DNA from: an uncultured Geobacteraceae bacterium
Lineage (GTDB): Bacteria > Desulfobacterota > Desulfuromonadia > Geobacterales > Pseudopelobacteraceae
Length of the DNA stretch: 34,780 nucleotides
Direction of reading: 5' to 3'
Assembly (NCBI GenBank): GCA_903930585.1
Contig: CAIYZD010000073.1
Location: forward strand, 1 to 34,780
The notes beneath the pieces are model-generated. The model worked only from the letters and a program-made list of their open reading frames with translations. It had not been told where the DNA came from and searched no databases. Positions within the stretch are counted from its first letter, which is position 1; each line of letters starts with the position of its first letter. Shown here piece by piece: positions 1-8,416 of the stretch. Made by a program: the position numbers and the translations under genes.

Positions 1-76
<76 letters not shown>

Positions 77-1171
77 ATGATACCGACAATAGCCCGCCGG
101 ATAGGACTGTCCCGGGAAGATAGCGAACGGCTGGAATTTCTGGTTCGACAGCATCTGCTCTTTGCCCATATTTCACAGCGCCGCGATCTGAACGATGAAA
201 AGATGATTGCCCAGTTCGCCCGGCAGATGGAAACCAGTGAAAATCTTAAAATGCTCTATCTGCTGACGGTTGCCGATGTCCGTGCGGTCGGATCGGATGT
301 CTGGACGACCTGGAAATCCTCACTGTTTCAGGAGTTGTTTGAAAAAGCCTTTGGTATTCTTGACCGGGGAGGGTTCCAGCAGGAGGCCAGCAGCGAGCGG
401 GTCACCTCAATGATCAAGAAAATTACCGATATTCTGGAGAATGATTTCCCCGTTGCGGAGATAAAGCACGAACTGAAGGCGATGCCGGTACGGCTGCTCC
501 TTTCCAACCCGGCGTTACTGATCGCGGAACAGGCCCGCCTGCTGCTCGGTCTGGACCGCGCCGACATTTTGCTGAGGCTTTCCCATCAGCCGGAGAGCGG
601 CTATTCCGAGTACACTATCTGCGCTCATGATATGCCGGGGCTTTTTTCCCGGATTACCGGAGTGATGGCGGCGAACGGAATAAATATCCTGGGGGCCCAG
701 ATCAATACCAGCAAGAACGGCAAGGTGCTGGATATCCTGCAGGTTAATTCGCCGCAAGGAAATCTGGTTACCGATGCGTCGCGCTGGGACAAAATCGGGC
801 AGGATATGCGTCAGGCTATTCATGGCGAGGTGCAAGTGGCGACGCTGGTTGCCAAACGTAAACGTCCAACCCTTTTGACTACACGTCCCTCGCCCCGTTT
901 TGTAACCAAGGTTGATATCGATAACGATGTTTCCGAAGAGTATACCGTCATCGATATTCTGACACACGATAAGGTTGGGCTACTCTATCTGATTACCAGC
1001 ACTCTGGCCGATATGGGGCTGTATATCGGCGTCTCCAAAATATCCACCAAGGTCGATCAGGTTGCCGACGTATTCTATGTACGTGATATTTTCGGGCACA
1101 AGATTTCCGCTCAGGAAAAGCTGAGCGATATCTGCGATAAGCTGATGACCGCAATTGATGAGTGGGTGTAA
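77..1171 (+). CDS. glnD: [Protein-PII] uridylyltransferase GlnD, C-terminal part (5' truncated)
   Basis: GlnD adds and removes UMP on the PII nitrogen-signal protein in response to glutamine. What is seen here is the end of the central HD-domain region (a stretch around residues 22-36 with LVRQHLL and SQRRDL, typical of GlnD) followed by two ACT domains, at about residues 177-250 and 288-360, each with the usual glycine-rich turn (MPGLFSRITG, KVGLLYLIT). The family is normally about 850-900 residues, so roughly 500 N-terminal residues, including the nucleotidyltransferase domain, are missing. The ATG at 77 is an internal methionine next to the poly-C run, not the real start. The stop at 1169-1171 lies 23 bases before the next gene's probable start. 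The truncation is by contig end, not decay. The identity is secure. Confidence 0.93.
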   Translation: MIPTIARRIGLSREDSERLEFLVRQHLLFAHISQRRDLNDEKMIAQFARQMETSENLKMLYLLTVADVRAVGSDVWTTWKSSLFQELFEKAFGILDRGGFQQEASSERVTSMIKKITDILENDFPVAEIKHELKAMPVRLLLSNPALLIAEQARLLLGLDRADILLRLSHQPESGYSEYTICAHDMPGLFSRITGVMAANGINILGAQINTSKNGKVLDILQVNSPQGNLVTDASRWDKIGQDMRQAIHGEVQVATLVAKRKRPTLLTTRPSPRFVTKVDIDNDVSEEYTVIDILTHDKVGLLYLITSTLADMGLYIGVSKISTKVDQVADVFYVRDIFGHKISAQEKLSDICDKLMTAIDEWV

Positions 1172-1194
1172 AAAACAGGAATGTGGCATATCTC

Positions 1195-2451
1195 ATGATC
1201 AATAATCTCCATAAATGGCTTCTCCTCAGGCTGGTGCTGCTCTGGTTTGTTCTGTCTCTTGTGATCGGCGGGGTGGTTCATTACCTCGGCAATGTTCGCC
1301 TGGACAACCATATTATAAATATGGCCAAAACCGAAACGGCAACGTACACGAACGCGATCATCGCCTACCTGAAAGCGCCTTCTGAGAAAGCGCTTGCCGA
1401 TCTCAACGTCAGGATAAAGATTGAGATCGAGCGGGATAATCTGATAGCCGTTGAATTCTACGATGCTGCATCCAACAAGATCACTGAGGCGGTTGAGAAG
1501 GGTGCAAGAGAGATTGAAGAAAAACTTCCCAAGCATGGGAGTGAGTTTGCCGATAAAAACGGCATTGTCTGTAATAAAATAATAATGGGGAACGATACCT
1601 ACCTGCGGGTGTTTGTTCCCATTTTTAACGATGGCGGCAGTAAAATCGGCTATCTTGAGGGAATCTACCATGCTCCGGGTGATATCATCGCCCAGATCAA
1701 GCAGCAGACTCTCTGGTCGCTGATCCTGGTTGTGCTGGTTGTTTTTGCCACCAGCATGGCGCTGTACCCTCTTATCATCCGCCTTAACCGAACACTCAAT
1801 GATTACTCGCATAATCTGACCCTTACCAACATCGGCATGCTGAGGGTTTTGGGGAGCGCCATCGCTAAGCGTGACAGCGATACCAATGTCCACAACTATC
1901 GGGTTACGCTTTACTCGGTGCGCATCGGCGAGATTATGGAACTCTCCCATCCAGCCATGCAGGGGCTGATCAAGGGAGCTTTTCTGCATGATCTGGGCAA
2001 GATTGCCATCGGCGATGCGATTCTTCATAAACCGGGAAAGCTGACTGACGAAGAGTTCAAAATTATGGAGAGTCATGTACGGCATGGCGAAGACATCATT
2101 TACGGATACGACTGGCTGAAGGATGCTCGGGATGTGGTCTGCTGTCACCATGAGAAATTCGACGGCAGCGGCTATCCGGCGGGGTTGGCAAATGAAAAAA
2201 TTCCGCTCAACGCGCGCATCTTTTCGGTTGCTGATGTGTTCGATGCCCTTACCTCCAAACGCCCTTATAAGGAACCCTTCAGTTTCGATGTTGCGGTGGA
2301 GATCCTGCGGGAGTCGCTGGGGAGTCACTTCGATCCGGATGTTGCCCGGATTTTCCTGGACTCTGCGGCGGTCTTGCACGCGGAAATATGCAGCAGCAAC
2401 GAAACGTTGCTGCATGGCAAGCTGGAAGCGTGTATCAGGAAATATTTTTAA
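1195..2451 (+). CDS. Membrane HD-GYP domain cyclic-di-GMP phosphodiesterase
   Basis: This 418-residue protein has a membrane helix at about residues 8-30, a periplasmic sensor segment of about 140 residues, a second helix at about 175-197, and a cytoplasmic HD-GYP domain. The HD pair is H265-D266 within HDLGKIAIGD, and the signature HHEKFDGSGYP runs from residue 318 to 328. All catalytic positions seen are intact, so hydrolysis of cyclic di-GMP is expected, although the activity is inferred from the family. ATG 1195 is preferred. An in-frame GTG at 1162 overlaps the glnD stop and would add 11 residues outside the first helix; AGGA at 1177-1180 is somewhat far from 1195, so the start is uncertain. 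The gene sits between glnD and a xerD-type gene in the same orientation and may be cotranscribed with both. The ligand sensed by the periplasmic part cannot be told. Confidence 0.88.
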   Translation: MINNLHKWLLLRLVLLWFVLSLVIGGVVHYLGNVRLDNHIINMAKTETATYTNAIIAYLKAPSEKALADLNVRIKIEIERDNLIAVEFYDAASNKITEAVEKGAREIEEKLPKHGSEFADKNGIVCNKIIMGNDTYLRVFVPIFNDGGSKIGYLEGIYHAPGDIIAQIKQQTLWSLILVVLVVFATSMALYPLIIRLNRTLNDYSHNLTLTNIGMLRVLGSAIAKRDSDTNVHNYRVTLYSVRIGEIMELSHPAMQGLIKGAFLHDLGKIAIGDAILHKPGKLTDEEFKIMESHVRHGEDIIYGYDWLKDARDVVCCHHEKFDGSGYPAGLANEKIPLNARIFSVADVFDALTSKRPYKEPFSFDVAVEILRESLGSHFDPDVARIFLDSAAVLHAEICSSNETLLHGKLEACIRKYF

Positions 2452-2476
2452 TTGTCGTGACATTCGGAGCGTTTGA

Positions 2477-3364
2477 TTGAACGACTACCTCGACCTTTTC
2501 ATATCCTATCTGACCGTGGAAAAAGGGCTCTCCGCCAACACACGGAGTGCCTACAGCCGGGATCTTGTCCGGTATCTCGATTTTCTCGAAAAGTTGGGAC
2601 GACTGAAACCAGCAGAAGTCTGCCCAACTGATATAGCTGCATTTCTGGCCGCGCTTCAGAAATTAAAAATCGGCCCCCGCAGTCGTGCCCGCTGTCTGTC
2701 GGCAATTCGCATGTTTCACAAATTTCTGATGATTGAAGGGTATGCCGACAGCAACCCGGCGACAATAATCGAAGCGCCGCGCACGCTTCACAAACTGCCG
2801 CAATTTCTGGATGGCAGTGAGGTTGATGCTCTCTTTGCCGCCTGCAGCGGGAAACGGGGGGAGGACCGGCGCGACCGTGCCATGCTGGAGTTGCTGTATG
2901 CCACCGGCCTGCGGGTGTCCGAGCTGGTTAATCTCCGGCTGCGCGAAGTCAATCTTGATTCCGGTTACCTTATGACGGTCGGCAAGGGGAGTAAGGAACG
3001 TCTGGTGCCGATCGGTGACTCGGCCCGTGAGCAGGTGGCGGTGTATCTTGATTCGGTACGCCAGGTAATTGATCCGCACCGGCAGAATCCCTTCCTTTTT
3101 CTCTCCCGCCTGGGGGAAGCGATGAGTCGGCAGGCGTTCTGGAATATCATTCGGAAACGCGTCACGATAGCCGCTATAGGAAAAAAAGTTTCGCCGCATA
3201 CTCTGCGGCACTCGTTTGCCACCCATCTGCTGGAAAACGGCGCCGATCTGCGCAGTGTGCAGATCATGCTGGGGCATGCCGATCTTTCCAGCACGCAGAT
3301 CTATACGCACGTGACCCGTGAACGGCTGAAACGTCTGCATGAAAAGATTCATCCGCGGGGATGA
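2477..3364 (+). CDS. xerD: Site-specific tyrosine recombinase XerD-type
   Basis: Xer recombinases resolve chromosome dimers at dif sites during division. This 295-residue protein has the N-terminal SAM-like core-binding domain (about residues 1-90) and the catalytic domain with every active residue: R146 (in ATGLRVSEL), K170, H241 and R244 (HTLRHSFATH), H267 (LGHADLS) and Y276. Length and layout match full XerC/XerD. The C-terminal end (LHEKIHPRG) is closer to XerD than XerC, but the paralogue assignment remains an inference. The start is TTG 2477, supported by CGGAG at 2465-2469 with eight bases spacing; no ATG fits. It follows the HD-GYP gene by 25 bases and has the same orientation. It carries no sign of being a phage integrase. 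Confidence 0.9.
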   Translation: MNDYLDLFISYLTVEKGLSANTRSAYSRDLVRYLDFLEKLGRLKPAEVCPTDIAAFLAALQKLKIGPRSRARCLSAIRMFHKFLMIEGYADSNPATIIEAPRTLHKLPQFLDGSEVDALFAACSGKRGEDRRDRAMLELLYATGLRVSELVNLRLREVNLDSGYLMTVGKGSKERLVPIGDSAREQVAVYLDSVRQVIDPHRQNPFLFLSRLGEAMSRQAFWNIIRKRVTIAAIGKKVSPHTLRHSFATHLLENGADLRSVQIMLGHADLSSTQIYTHVTRERLKRLHEKIHPRG

Positions 3365-3432
3365 ACTGGTAGTCACAAAAGAACGGCACTATGTTCAATA
3401 TTGCTGAGGTCTGAACGAGATCCGCAGATTTA

Positions 3433-3461
3433 TTGACACGTCGGTGTAATCAGAATACAAT
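3433..3461 (+). promoter_or_regulatory. Probable sigma70-type promoter for the HD phosphohydrolase-ybeY-dgkA run
   Basis: A perfect TTGACA at 3433-3438 is followed, after 17 bases, by TACAAT at 3456-3461. The site is in the 134-base gap after xerD and about 38 bases ahead of the GTG at 3499. It probably starts transcription of the PgpH-like gene and the overlapping genes downstream. Confidence 0.7.
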
Positions 3462-3498
3462 TCAAAACTTGTGGTAATGCTGTAAATCCAACGATCCA

Positions 3499-5955
3499 GT
3501 GGCGCATGTATCTATGGCTGAACAATCCGGCGGCAAGCAGGAACAGAATACACTGACATATTTGAGTCAGTTCGGGTCGAATCTGCTTGATTCGCTGATC
3601 AAGACGTTTTCAAACCCCTTAACAGCCCGTCGCAACCGGTTTATTCTTCTTGTCTCTACCGCCGTGCTGTTGACGCTGACTATCCTTCCCGATCAACACA
3701 TTTCCAACATCTCCTATACTGTCGGGGGAATTGCTTCATCCGATATTCGCGTAAATCAGGATCTGCTTGTCGAAGACAAGGCATTGACTGAACAACGCCG
3801 CAAAGATGCCGCCAACAACGCTCCCGTTGTATATAATCTGAGCGATCAGATTTCGGGCGCCCTCAAAGATAAACTGAAACAGGCTCTTGCTCTCGTTCAT
3901 GCCGGCGGTGATGAGCAGCCGGGAAAGACCGCTTCGCAGTGGCATGCGTTGCTGACTCCGTTACTGGATACGGAACTGAGCGATGCTGAAATCCTGGCGC
4001 TGACCAGGATAAAATCGGATAAACTTTTTCTGGAAAGCTCGGCAGAGCTGCTTAACGAGCTGTATCAACGAAAAATTGTTCTGGATGGCAAAGTTTATCA
4101 GACCGACACCCATCGGGGACTCGAAATATCCGACAACAACGGCCATCCCGTCGGTAGTGGCGATTTTACGACCGGTATTACGGAGATTGGCGAGGCACGC
4201 CGGATTGTCGGCGGCTGGAGTTATAAAGGCGTTGCTTCCGCTCCCGACAATGCCCGAATCTCGGCGGTGATTGCGAGGATTTTGCTTCCCAATCTTTTCT
4301 ATAACAGGGAGGCATCCGAAGTACGAGCCCGTCGTGCCATGGAGACGGTACGCCCGGTTCTCTTTAAATTGCAGAAAGGGGAAATGGTTGTACGGGTCGG
4401 CGAACGGATAACTCCCGAGCAGTCGCATAAACTGGAGGCTATTTTTGGCACGCAGCGGAGCGGCAGCCGCATATTTACGGCATGCGGGACCTTTGCGCTG
4501 ATCCTCGTTCTGTTCTACTTTCCCTATCGTTTTGCCTGCAAAAATATTCGCAAGTTCAATCCGACAAATAAAGATGTCCTGATAATTTCTCTCTTGATCT
4601 CAATCAGTTTTATCTGTTTCAAGACGGCGCTGTTGATTACCCATAACATTGGACCGGTATTCCCCTCCATCGATGCTTCAAGCTATTTCTATCTGTTCCC
4701 GTTTGCCGCCGGGGCGATGATTGTCCGGGTATTTATCAACTCGGAGGTTGCGCTGGTCTATTGCGCCATCCTTGCTCCGCTGCTCGGAATCATGTTTGAA
4801 AATAATATGCTGGTAGTTATCTATTCTCTGCTCGGCAGTATTGTCGGCGCCCATGGTGTTCGTCACTGCTCCAGTCGCGGGACCGTCTACGCCGCCGGCA
4901 TCAAGGTTTCCGTGGTGAATGTGGCTTTGGCCCTGTCATTTCAGACCTTTAATAACTCCATCTTCACGATGCAAACGGTATACATCGCTTTCTTTGCCTT
5001 GCTCAGCGGATTTATCTGCGCTGGATTCGTATCAAGTTTTATTCCTCTTATTGAAACGCTTTTTCAGTATACGACCGACATCAAATTACTGGAGCTGGCA
5101 AATCTCAACTCTCCGGTGCTTCGAGAACTGATGATCAAGGCTCCCGGTACCTACCATCACAGCATTGTCGTTGGCAACCTGGTGGAGGCTGCCGCCGAAT
5201 CCATCGGCGCCAATCCCTTGCTGGCACGTGTTGCGGCATATTATCACGACATCGGTAAAGCATCAAAGCCGCTCTATTTCATAGAAAATCAGGCCGGTGA
5301 AGAAAATCGTCATGACAAGCTTGCGCCCAGCATGAGCGCGCTGATCCTGATTTCACATATCAAGGAAGGAGCTGAGCTGGCTCGTGAAAACAGGCTTGGC
5401 CAGCCGATCATCGATATTATCCGGCAGCATCACGGCACTGCGCTGATCAAATTCTTTTATGAGCGGGCCAAGACTCTTGGGGCATCTGCAGGTCAGATTG
5501 TAGAGGAAAAGGATTTTCGCTATCCGGGGCCGAAACCGCAGACTCGCGAGGCCGGCATTGTCATGTTGGCCGATTGTGTTGAGGCGGCTTCTCGCACCCT
5601 CGTAAATCCGACTTCTGACCAAATTCAGGGGTTGGTCCAGAAGTTGATCAACAACGTATTTATAGATGGTCAACTTGATGAATGCGAACTGACCCTTAAA
5701 AATCTGCATGAAATTGCCAAAAGCTTTACCGGCATTTTGAACGGCATTTTTCATCACCGGATTGATTATCCGGAGCCTGCGTACAAAGGGGGAGACCGCT
5801 CAAAAAAAACGGAGCCCCGTGAGCAGGTCAAAACCGAACATGGAGTGGAGTTACATGCTGATACTGCTGAACAATCGTCAGAGACGTCATCAGTTCAAGG
5901 GGCGGCAGCTCAAAAAAATAGCGGTGAGAATCTTAAGCGCCTTGGGATGTCCTGA
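3499..5955 (+). CDS. PgpH-like membrane HD-domain phosphohydrolase (7TMR-HDED family)
   Basis: The family includes PgpH, a cyclic-di-AMP phosphodiesterase of the membrane. Seen here are an N-terminal cytoplasmic stretch, a membrane helix near residues 48-66, an extracytoplasmic 7TMR-HDED-like region to about residue 310, a block of hydrophobic helices at about 320-520, and a cytoplasmic HD domain with H553-H554 and H583-D584 (YYHDIGK). At 818 residues it is somewhat long; the last 60 residues are hydrophilic, low in complexity and not conserved in style. The start is GTG 3499 or ATG 3514; neither has a clear ribosome site. The 3' end overlaps ybeY by 101 bases. The neighbourhood PgpH-ybeY-dgkA is a common bacterial arrangement. 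The substrate is assigned from family knowledge only, and another cyclic dinucleotide cannot be excluded. Confidence 0.87.
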   Translation: MAHVSMAEQSGGKQEQNTLTYLSQFGSNLLDSLIKTFSNPLTARRNRFILLVSTAVLLTLTILPDQHISNISYTVGGIASSDIRVNQDLLVEDKALTEQRRKDAANNAPVVYNLSDQISGALKDKLKQALALVHAGGDEQPGKTASQWHALLTPLLDTELSDAEILALTRIKSDKLFLESSAELLNELYQRKIVLDGKVYQTDTHRGLEISDNNGHPVGSGDFTTGITEIGEARRIVGGWSYKGVASAPDNARISAVIARILLPNLFYNREASEVRARRAMETVRPVLFKLQKGEMVVRVGERITPEQSHKLEAIFGTQRSGSRIFTACGTFALILVLFYFPYRFACKNIRKFNPTNKDVLIISLLISISFICFKTALLITHNIGPVFPSIDASSYFYLFPFAAGAMIVRVFINSEVALVYCAILAPLLGIMFENNMLVVIYSLLGSIVGAHGVRHCSSRGTVYAAGIKVSVVNVALALSFQTFNNSIFTMQTVYIAFFALLSGFICAGFVSSFIPLIETLFQYTTDIKLLELANLNSPVLRELMIKAPGTYHHSIVVGNLVEAAAESIGANPLLARVAAYYHDIGKASKPLYFIENQAGEENRHDKLAPSMSALILISHIKEGAELARENRLGQPIIDIIRQHHGTALIKFFYERAKTLGASAGQIVEEKDFRYPGPKPQTREAGIVMLADCVEAASRTLVNPTSDQIQGLVQKLINNVFIDGQLDECELTLKNLHEIAKSFTGILNGIFHHRIDYPEPAYKGGDRSKKTEPREQVKTEHGVELHADTAEQSSETSSVQGAAAQKNSGENLKRLGMS

Positions 5956-6325
5956 GGGAACCGAACTGTCTGTCTCGATAGTGGGGGACCGCTCGATCCG
6001 GATTATTAACCGGGAGTATCTTGACAAGGATCGTCCGACCAATGTGATTTCGTTCTCGTTGCAGGAAGGGGATTGCGGGGGGATAAACCCGCATGCTCTC
6101 GGTGACGTAATAATCTCGGCTGACACAGCTGCGCGTGAGGCCGAAGAGGGGGGGCTGGCCTTTTTTGAACGCCTGTCATTTTTGTTGTTGCACGGTGTTT
6201 TGCATCTGTGCGGCTATGATCATGAGCGGAGCGGTGAGGCGGAAGCACAAAAAATGAGGCAGAAGGAGCAACAGCTATTCAGAATCCTGAAGAAGGAAGG
6301 GTTGTTAAGCCCATCCGGTTTATAG
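5855..6325 (+). CDS. ybeY: Endoribonuclease YbeY (16S rRNA maturation)
   Basis: YbeY is a zinc-dependent endoribonuclease involved in 16S rRNA 3' processing and ribosome quality control. The 156-residue protein shows the family signature: H113, H117 and H123 in HGVLHLCGYDH form the metal site. The upstream conserved region with TNVISFS and ALGDVIIS is also present. The start at ATG 5855 is chosen because GGAG at 5842-5845 and 5847-5850 precedes it and because the protein then has normal length; the frame is open further upstream but inside the previous gene. The first 101 bases therefore serve two proteins in different frames. The stop codon lies inside the region that encodes the DgkA N-terminus. 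It is presumably cotranscribed with its neighbours. Confidence 0.93.
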   Translation: MLILLNNRQRRHQFKGRQLKKIAVRILSALGCPEGTELSVSIVGDRSIRIINREYLDKDRPTNVISFSLQEGDCGGINPHALGDVIISADTAAREAEEGGLAFFERLSFLLLHGVLHLCGYDHERSGEAEAQKMRQKEQQLFRILKKEGLLSPSGL

Positions 6326-6381
6326 AATCGGCCAACTGTGCCGTAGAAGGAATTCTGCACGCGGCCCGTACTGAAAAGAAT

Positions 6382-7011
6382 ATGCGGTTTCATTTCATTG
6401 CGGCCATCGTCGTGTTGCTGGCCGCTCTGTTTCTTAAAGTAAGTCCGCTGGAGTTTGCGCTTCTGGCACTATCAATCCTGGCGGTGCTCTGTGCCGAGAT
6501 GTTTAACACGTCGGTTGAAGCGGTTGTCGATCTTGTTTCTCCCGGTCACCATCCGTTAGCAAAGATTGCTAAAGATACGGCTGCCGGAGCTGTGTTGATC
6601 ACCGCCTGTGGTGCTGCCATCATGGGGTATCTGATTTTGGCGAAATATGTCCTGCCGCGCTACGGGGAGGTTCTTGCGATGTTTGGCACAGTATCTGACA
6701 TGGGGACCGTTGTCTCGGTGCTGGTAGTTGTTATTGTCGTTGTTATCGTCAAGAGCGCCACCGGTTCGGGCTCTCCCCTTCATGGCGGAATTCCGAGCGG
6801 ACACGCTGCTGTTGCCTTCTCGATAGCCACTGCGGTATCGCTCAACACCCGTGACCCGCTCATATCCCTGCTTTCTTGTGCGCTGGCATTGATGGTCAGT
6901 CATTCACGCCTGCTGATGAAGATTCACACCATGCGTGAAATTATCATCGGCGCATGTATCGGTTCCGGGATTACGCTACTGGTTTTGCAACTTTTCAAGA
7001 TGCGCGGATAA
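6382..7011 (+). CDS. dgkA: DgkA-type lipid kinase fused to PAP2-type phosphatase (true start probably upstream)
   Basis: The N-terminal part is a prokaryotic diacylglycerol/undecaprenol kinase with the core EMFNTSVEAVVD and PLAKIAKDTAAGAV; the C-terminal part is a PAP2 phosphatase domain with GGIPSGH and a SR-x5-H-x3-E motif. In the family these act on lipid carriers at the inner membrane, so the fusion may phosphorylate and dephosphorylate undecaprenol species; this is inference. The listed start, ATG 6382, is the first standard start codon. However, the same frame continues upstream to 6238 and encodes family-like residues (FIESANCAVEGI, AARTEKN) that a complete DgkA needs, without ATG, GTG or TTG. 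A rare start such as ATT 6277 or ATC 6313, a frameshift from ybeY, or a base error are possible. PAP2 normally ends in Asp where Glu is seen. Confidence 0.8.
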   Translation: MRFHFIAAIVVLLAALFLKVSPLEFALLALSILAVLCAEMFNTSVEAVVDLVSPGHHPLAKIAKDTAAGAVLITACGAAIMGYLILAKYVLPRYGEVLAMFGTVSDMGTVVSVLVVVIVVVIVKSATGSGSPLHGGIPSGHAAVAFSIATAVSLNTRDPLISLLSCALALMVSHSRLLMKIHTMREIIIGACIGSGITLLVLQLFKMRG

Positions 7012-7033
7012 CAGAGTACGCAGGAGAGTCATA

Positions 7034-8413
7034 ATGAGAATTCGAATTAAGGAAATTCTTGAGCGGGGTGCTGGATCGGCACCCTGTTCTTTTTCAGGAT
7101 GGGTGCGGTCGGTCAGGTCGTCTAAAGGGATCTGCTTTATTGTCCTCAACGACGGGTCAACCGTGGACGGGATTCAGATCGTGGCCGAGCCATCTCTGCT
7201 CAATTTTGGTGATATTTGCCGGGTCGGTACCGGCGCAGCTCTTACCGTAACCGGTACATTGGTTGAATCCCCGGCTTCAGGCCAAAAGTGGGAGCTGGCG
7301 GCAGATGTGGTTGAAATAGTCGGCGCCGCCGATGACAGTTATCCGCTTCAGAAAAAACGTCATTCGTTCGAATATCTGCGAACCATCTCGCATTTGCGCC
7401 CCCGTACGAACACCTTCGGGGCGCTGTTTCGCCTGAGATCGCAACTTGCCCAGGCTATTCACCGTTTTTTCAGTGAACAGAATTTTGTGTATGTTCATAC
7501 CCCCATCATAACTGCCGGCGACTGTGAAGGAGCCGGCGAATTATTTCGCGTCACGACGCTGGATGCGGCAGATCCTCCCATTCTCGATGGGCAACCGGAT
7601 TTCAGCCAGGATTTTTTTGCGCAGAAAACCGGATTAACCGTCAGCGGTCAACTTGAAGGGGAGCTGTTCGCCCTTGCTTTTGGCGATATCTATACGTTTG
7701 GGCCGACGTTCAGGGCGGAAAACTCCAACACGGCGCGGCACGCGTCCGAGTTCTGGATGATCGAACCGGAGATGGCATTTGCGAACCTGGCCGATGATGC
7801 CGATCTGGCTGAAAAATTTATCCGGTATCTCTGCCGGTTTGCCCTCGAAAAATGTCCCGACGATATGGTGTTCTTTGACAAGCATATTGAGAACGGCCTG
7901 ATCGAGCGTGTCCGTGGCGTAGCCGAGGCCGATTTCACTCGCATGGAATATTCCGAAGCGATAGAACGTCTGCAACGATCCGGTGCATCGTTTGCCTATC
8001 CGGTGGAGTGGGGGCTTGATCTCCAGACCGAGCATGAACGGTATATTACCGAGCAGATTGTCGGCGGGCCAACCTTCGTTCTTAATTACCCGAAAGATAT
8101 CAAGGCATTTTATATGCGCCAGAACGATGATGGCCGCAGTGTGGCTGCCATGGATCTGCTGGTACCCAAGGTTGGCGAGATTATTGGCGGCAGTCAGCGA
8201 GAGGAACGGTTGGATCGTCTGGAATTGCGGATGACGGAGCTGGGGATTGCCCGTGAGCCGCTCTGGTGGTATCTCGACAGCCGCCGCTGGGGGAGTTGCC
8301 CGCATGCCGGTTTCGGGCTTGGTTTCGAACGGCTGGTCATGTACCTGTCCGGCATGGACAATATTCGCGATGTGATTCCTTTTTCACGTACGCCCCGACA
8401 CTGCGAGTTCTAA
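7034..8413 (+). CDS. asnS: Asparaginyl-tRNA synthetase
   Basis: This class IIb synthetase charges tRNA-Asn with asparagine in the cytoplasm. The 459-residue protein has an N-terminal OB-fold anticodon-binding domain (about residues 15-105, beginning with FSGWVRSVRSSK) and a catalytic domain with motif 2 (TFRAENSNTARHASEFW) and motif 3 (GFGLGFERLVMYL) near the end. Length matches the family. ATG 7034 is preceded by GGAG at 7023-7026 with seven bases spacing; a longer upstream frame starts inside dgkA and is not needed. The gene lies 22 bases after the DgkA-PAP2 gene and three bases before the SNF2 helicase gene, so the three are probably on one transcript. AspS is excluded by the sequence of motif 3 and the absence of the bacterial AspRS insertion. 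Confidence 0.93.
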   Translation: MRIRIKEILERGAGSAPCSFSGWVRSVRSSKGICFIVLNDGSTVDGIQIVAEPSLLNFGDICRVGTGAALTVTGTLVESPASGQKWELAADVVEIVGAADDSYPLQKKRHSFEYLRTISHLRPRTNTFGALFRLRSQLAQAIHRFFSEQNFVYVHTPIITAGDCEGAGELFRVTTLDAADPPILDGQPDFSQDFFAQKTGLTVSGQLEGELFALAFGDIYTFGPTFRAENSNTARHASEFWMIEPEMAFANLADDADLAEKFIRYLCRFALEKCPDDMVFFDKHIENGLIERVRGVAEADFTRMEYSEAIERLQRSGASFAYPVEWGLDLQTEHERYITEQIVGGPTFVLNYPKDIKAFYMRQNDDGRSVAAMDLLVPKVGEIIGGSQREERLDRLELRMTELGIAREPLWWYLDSRRWGSCPHAGFGLGFERLVMYLSGMDNIRDVIPFSRTPRHCEF

Positions 8414-8416
8414 CAG

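Noticed and set aside
77-79. ATG 77 as the start of glnD
   Set aside because: It follows the artefactual poly-C run, and the protein begins in the middle of the HD-domain region.
1111-2463. 450-residue open frame on the minus strand opposite the HD-GYP gene
   Set aside because: It shadows a secure HD-GYP gene, with no ribosome site and no family features.
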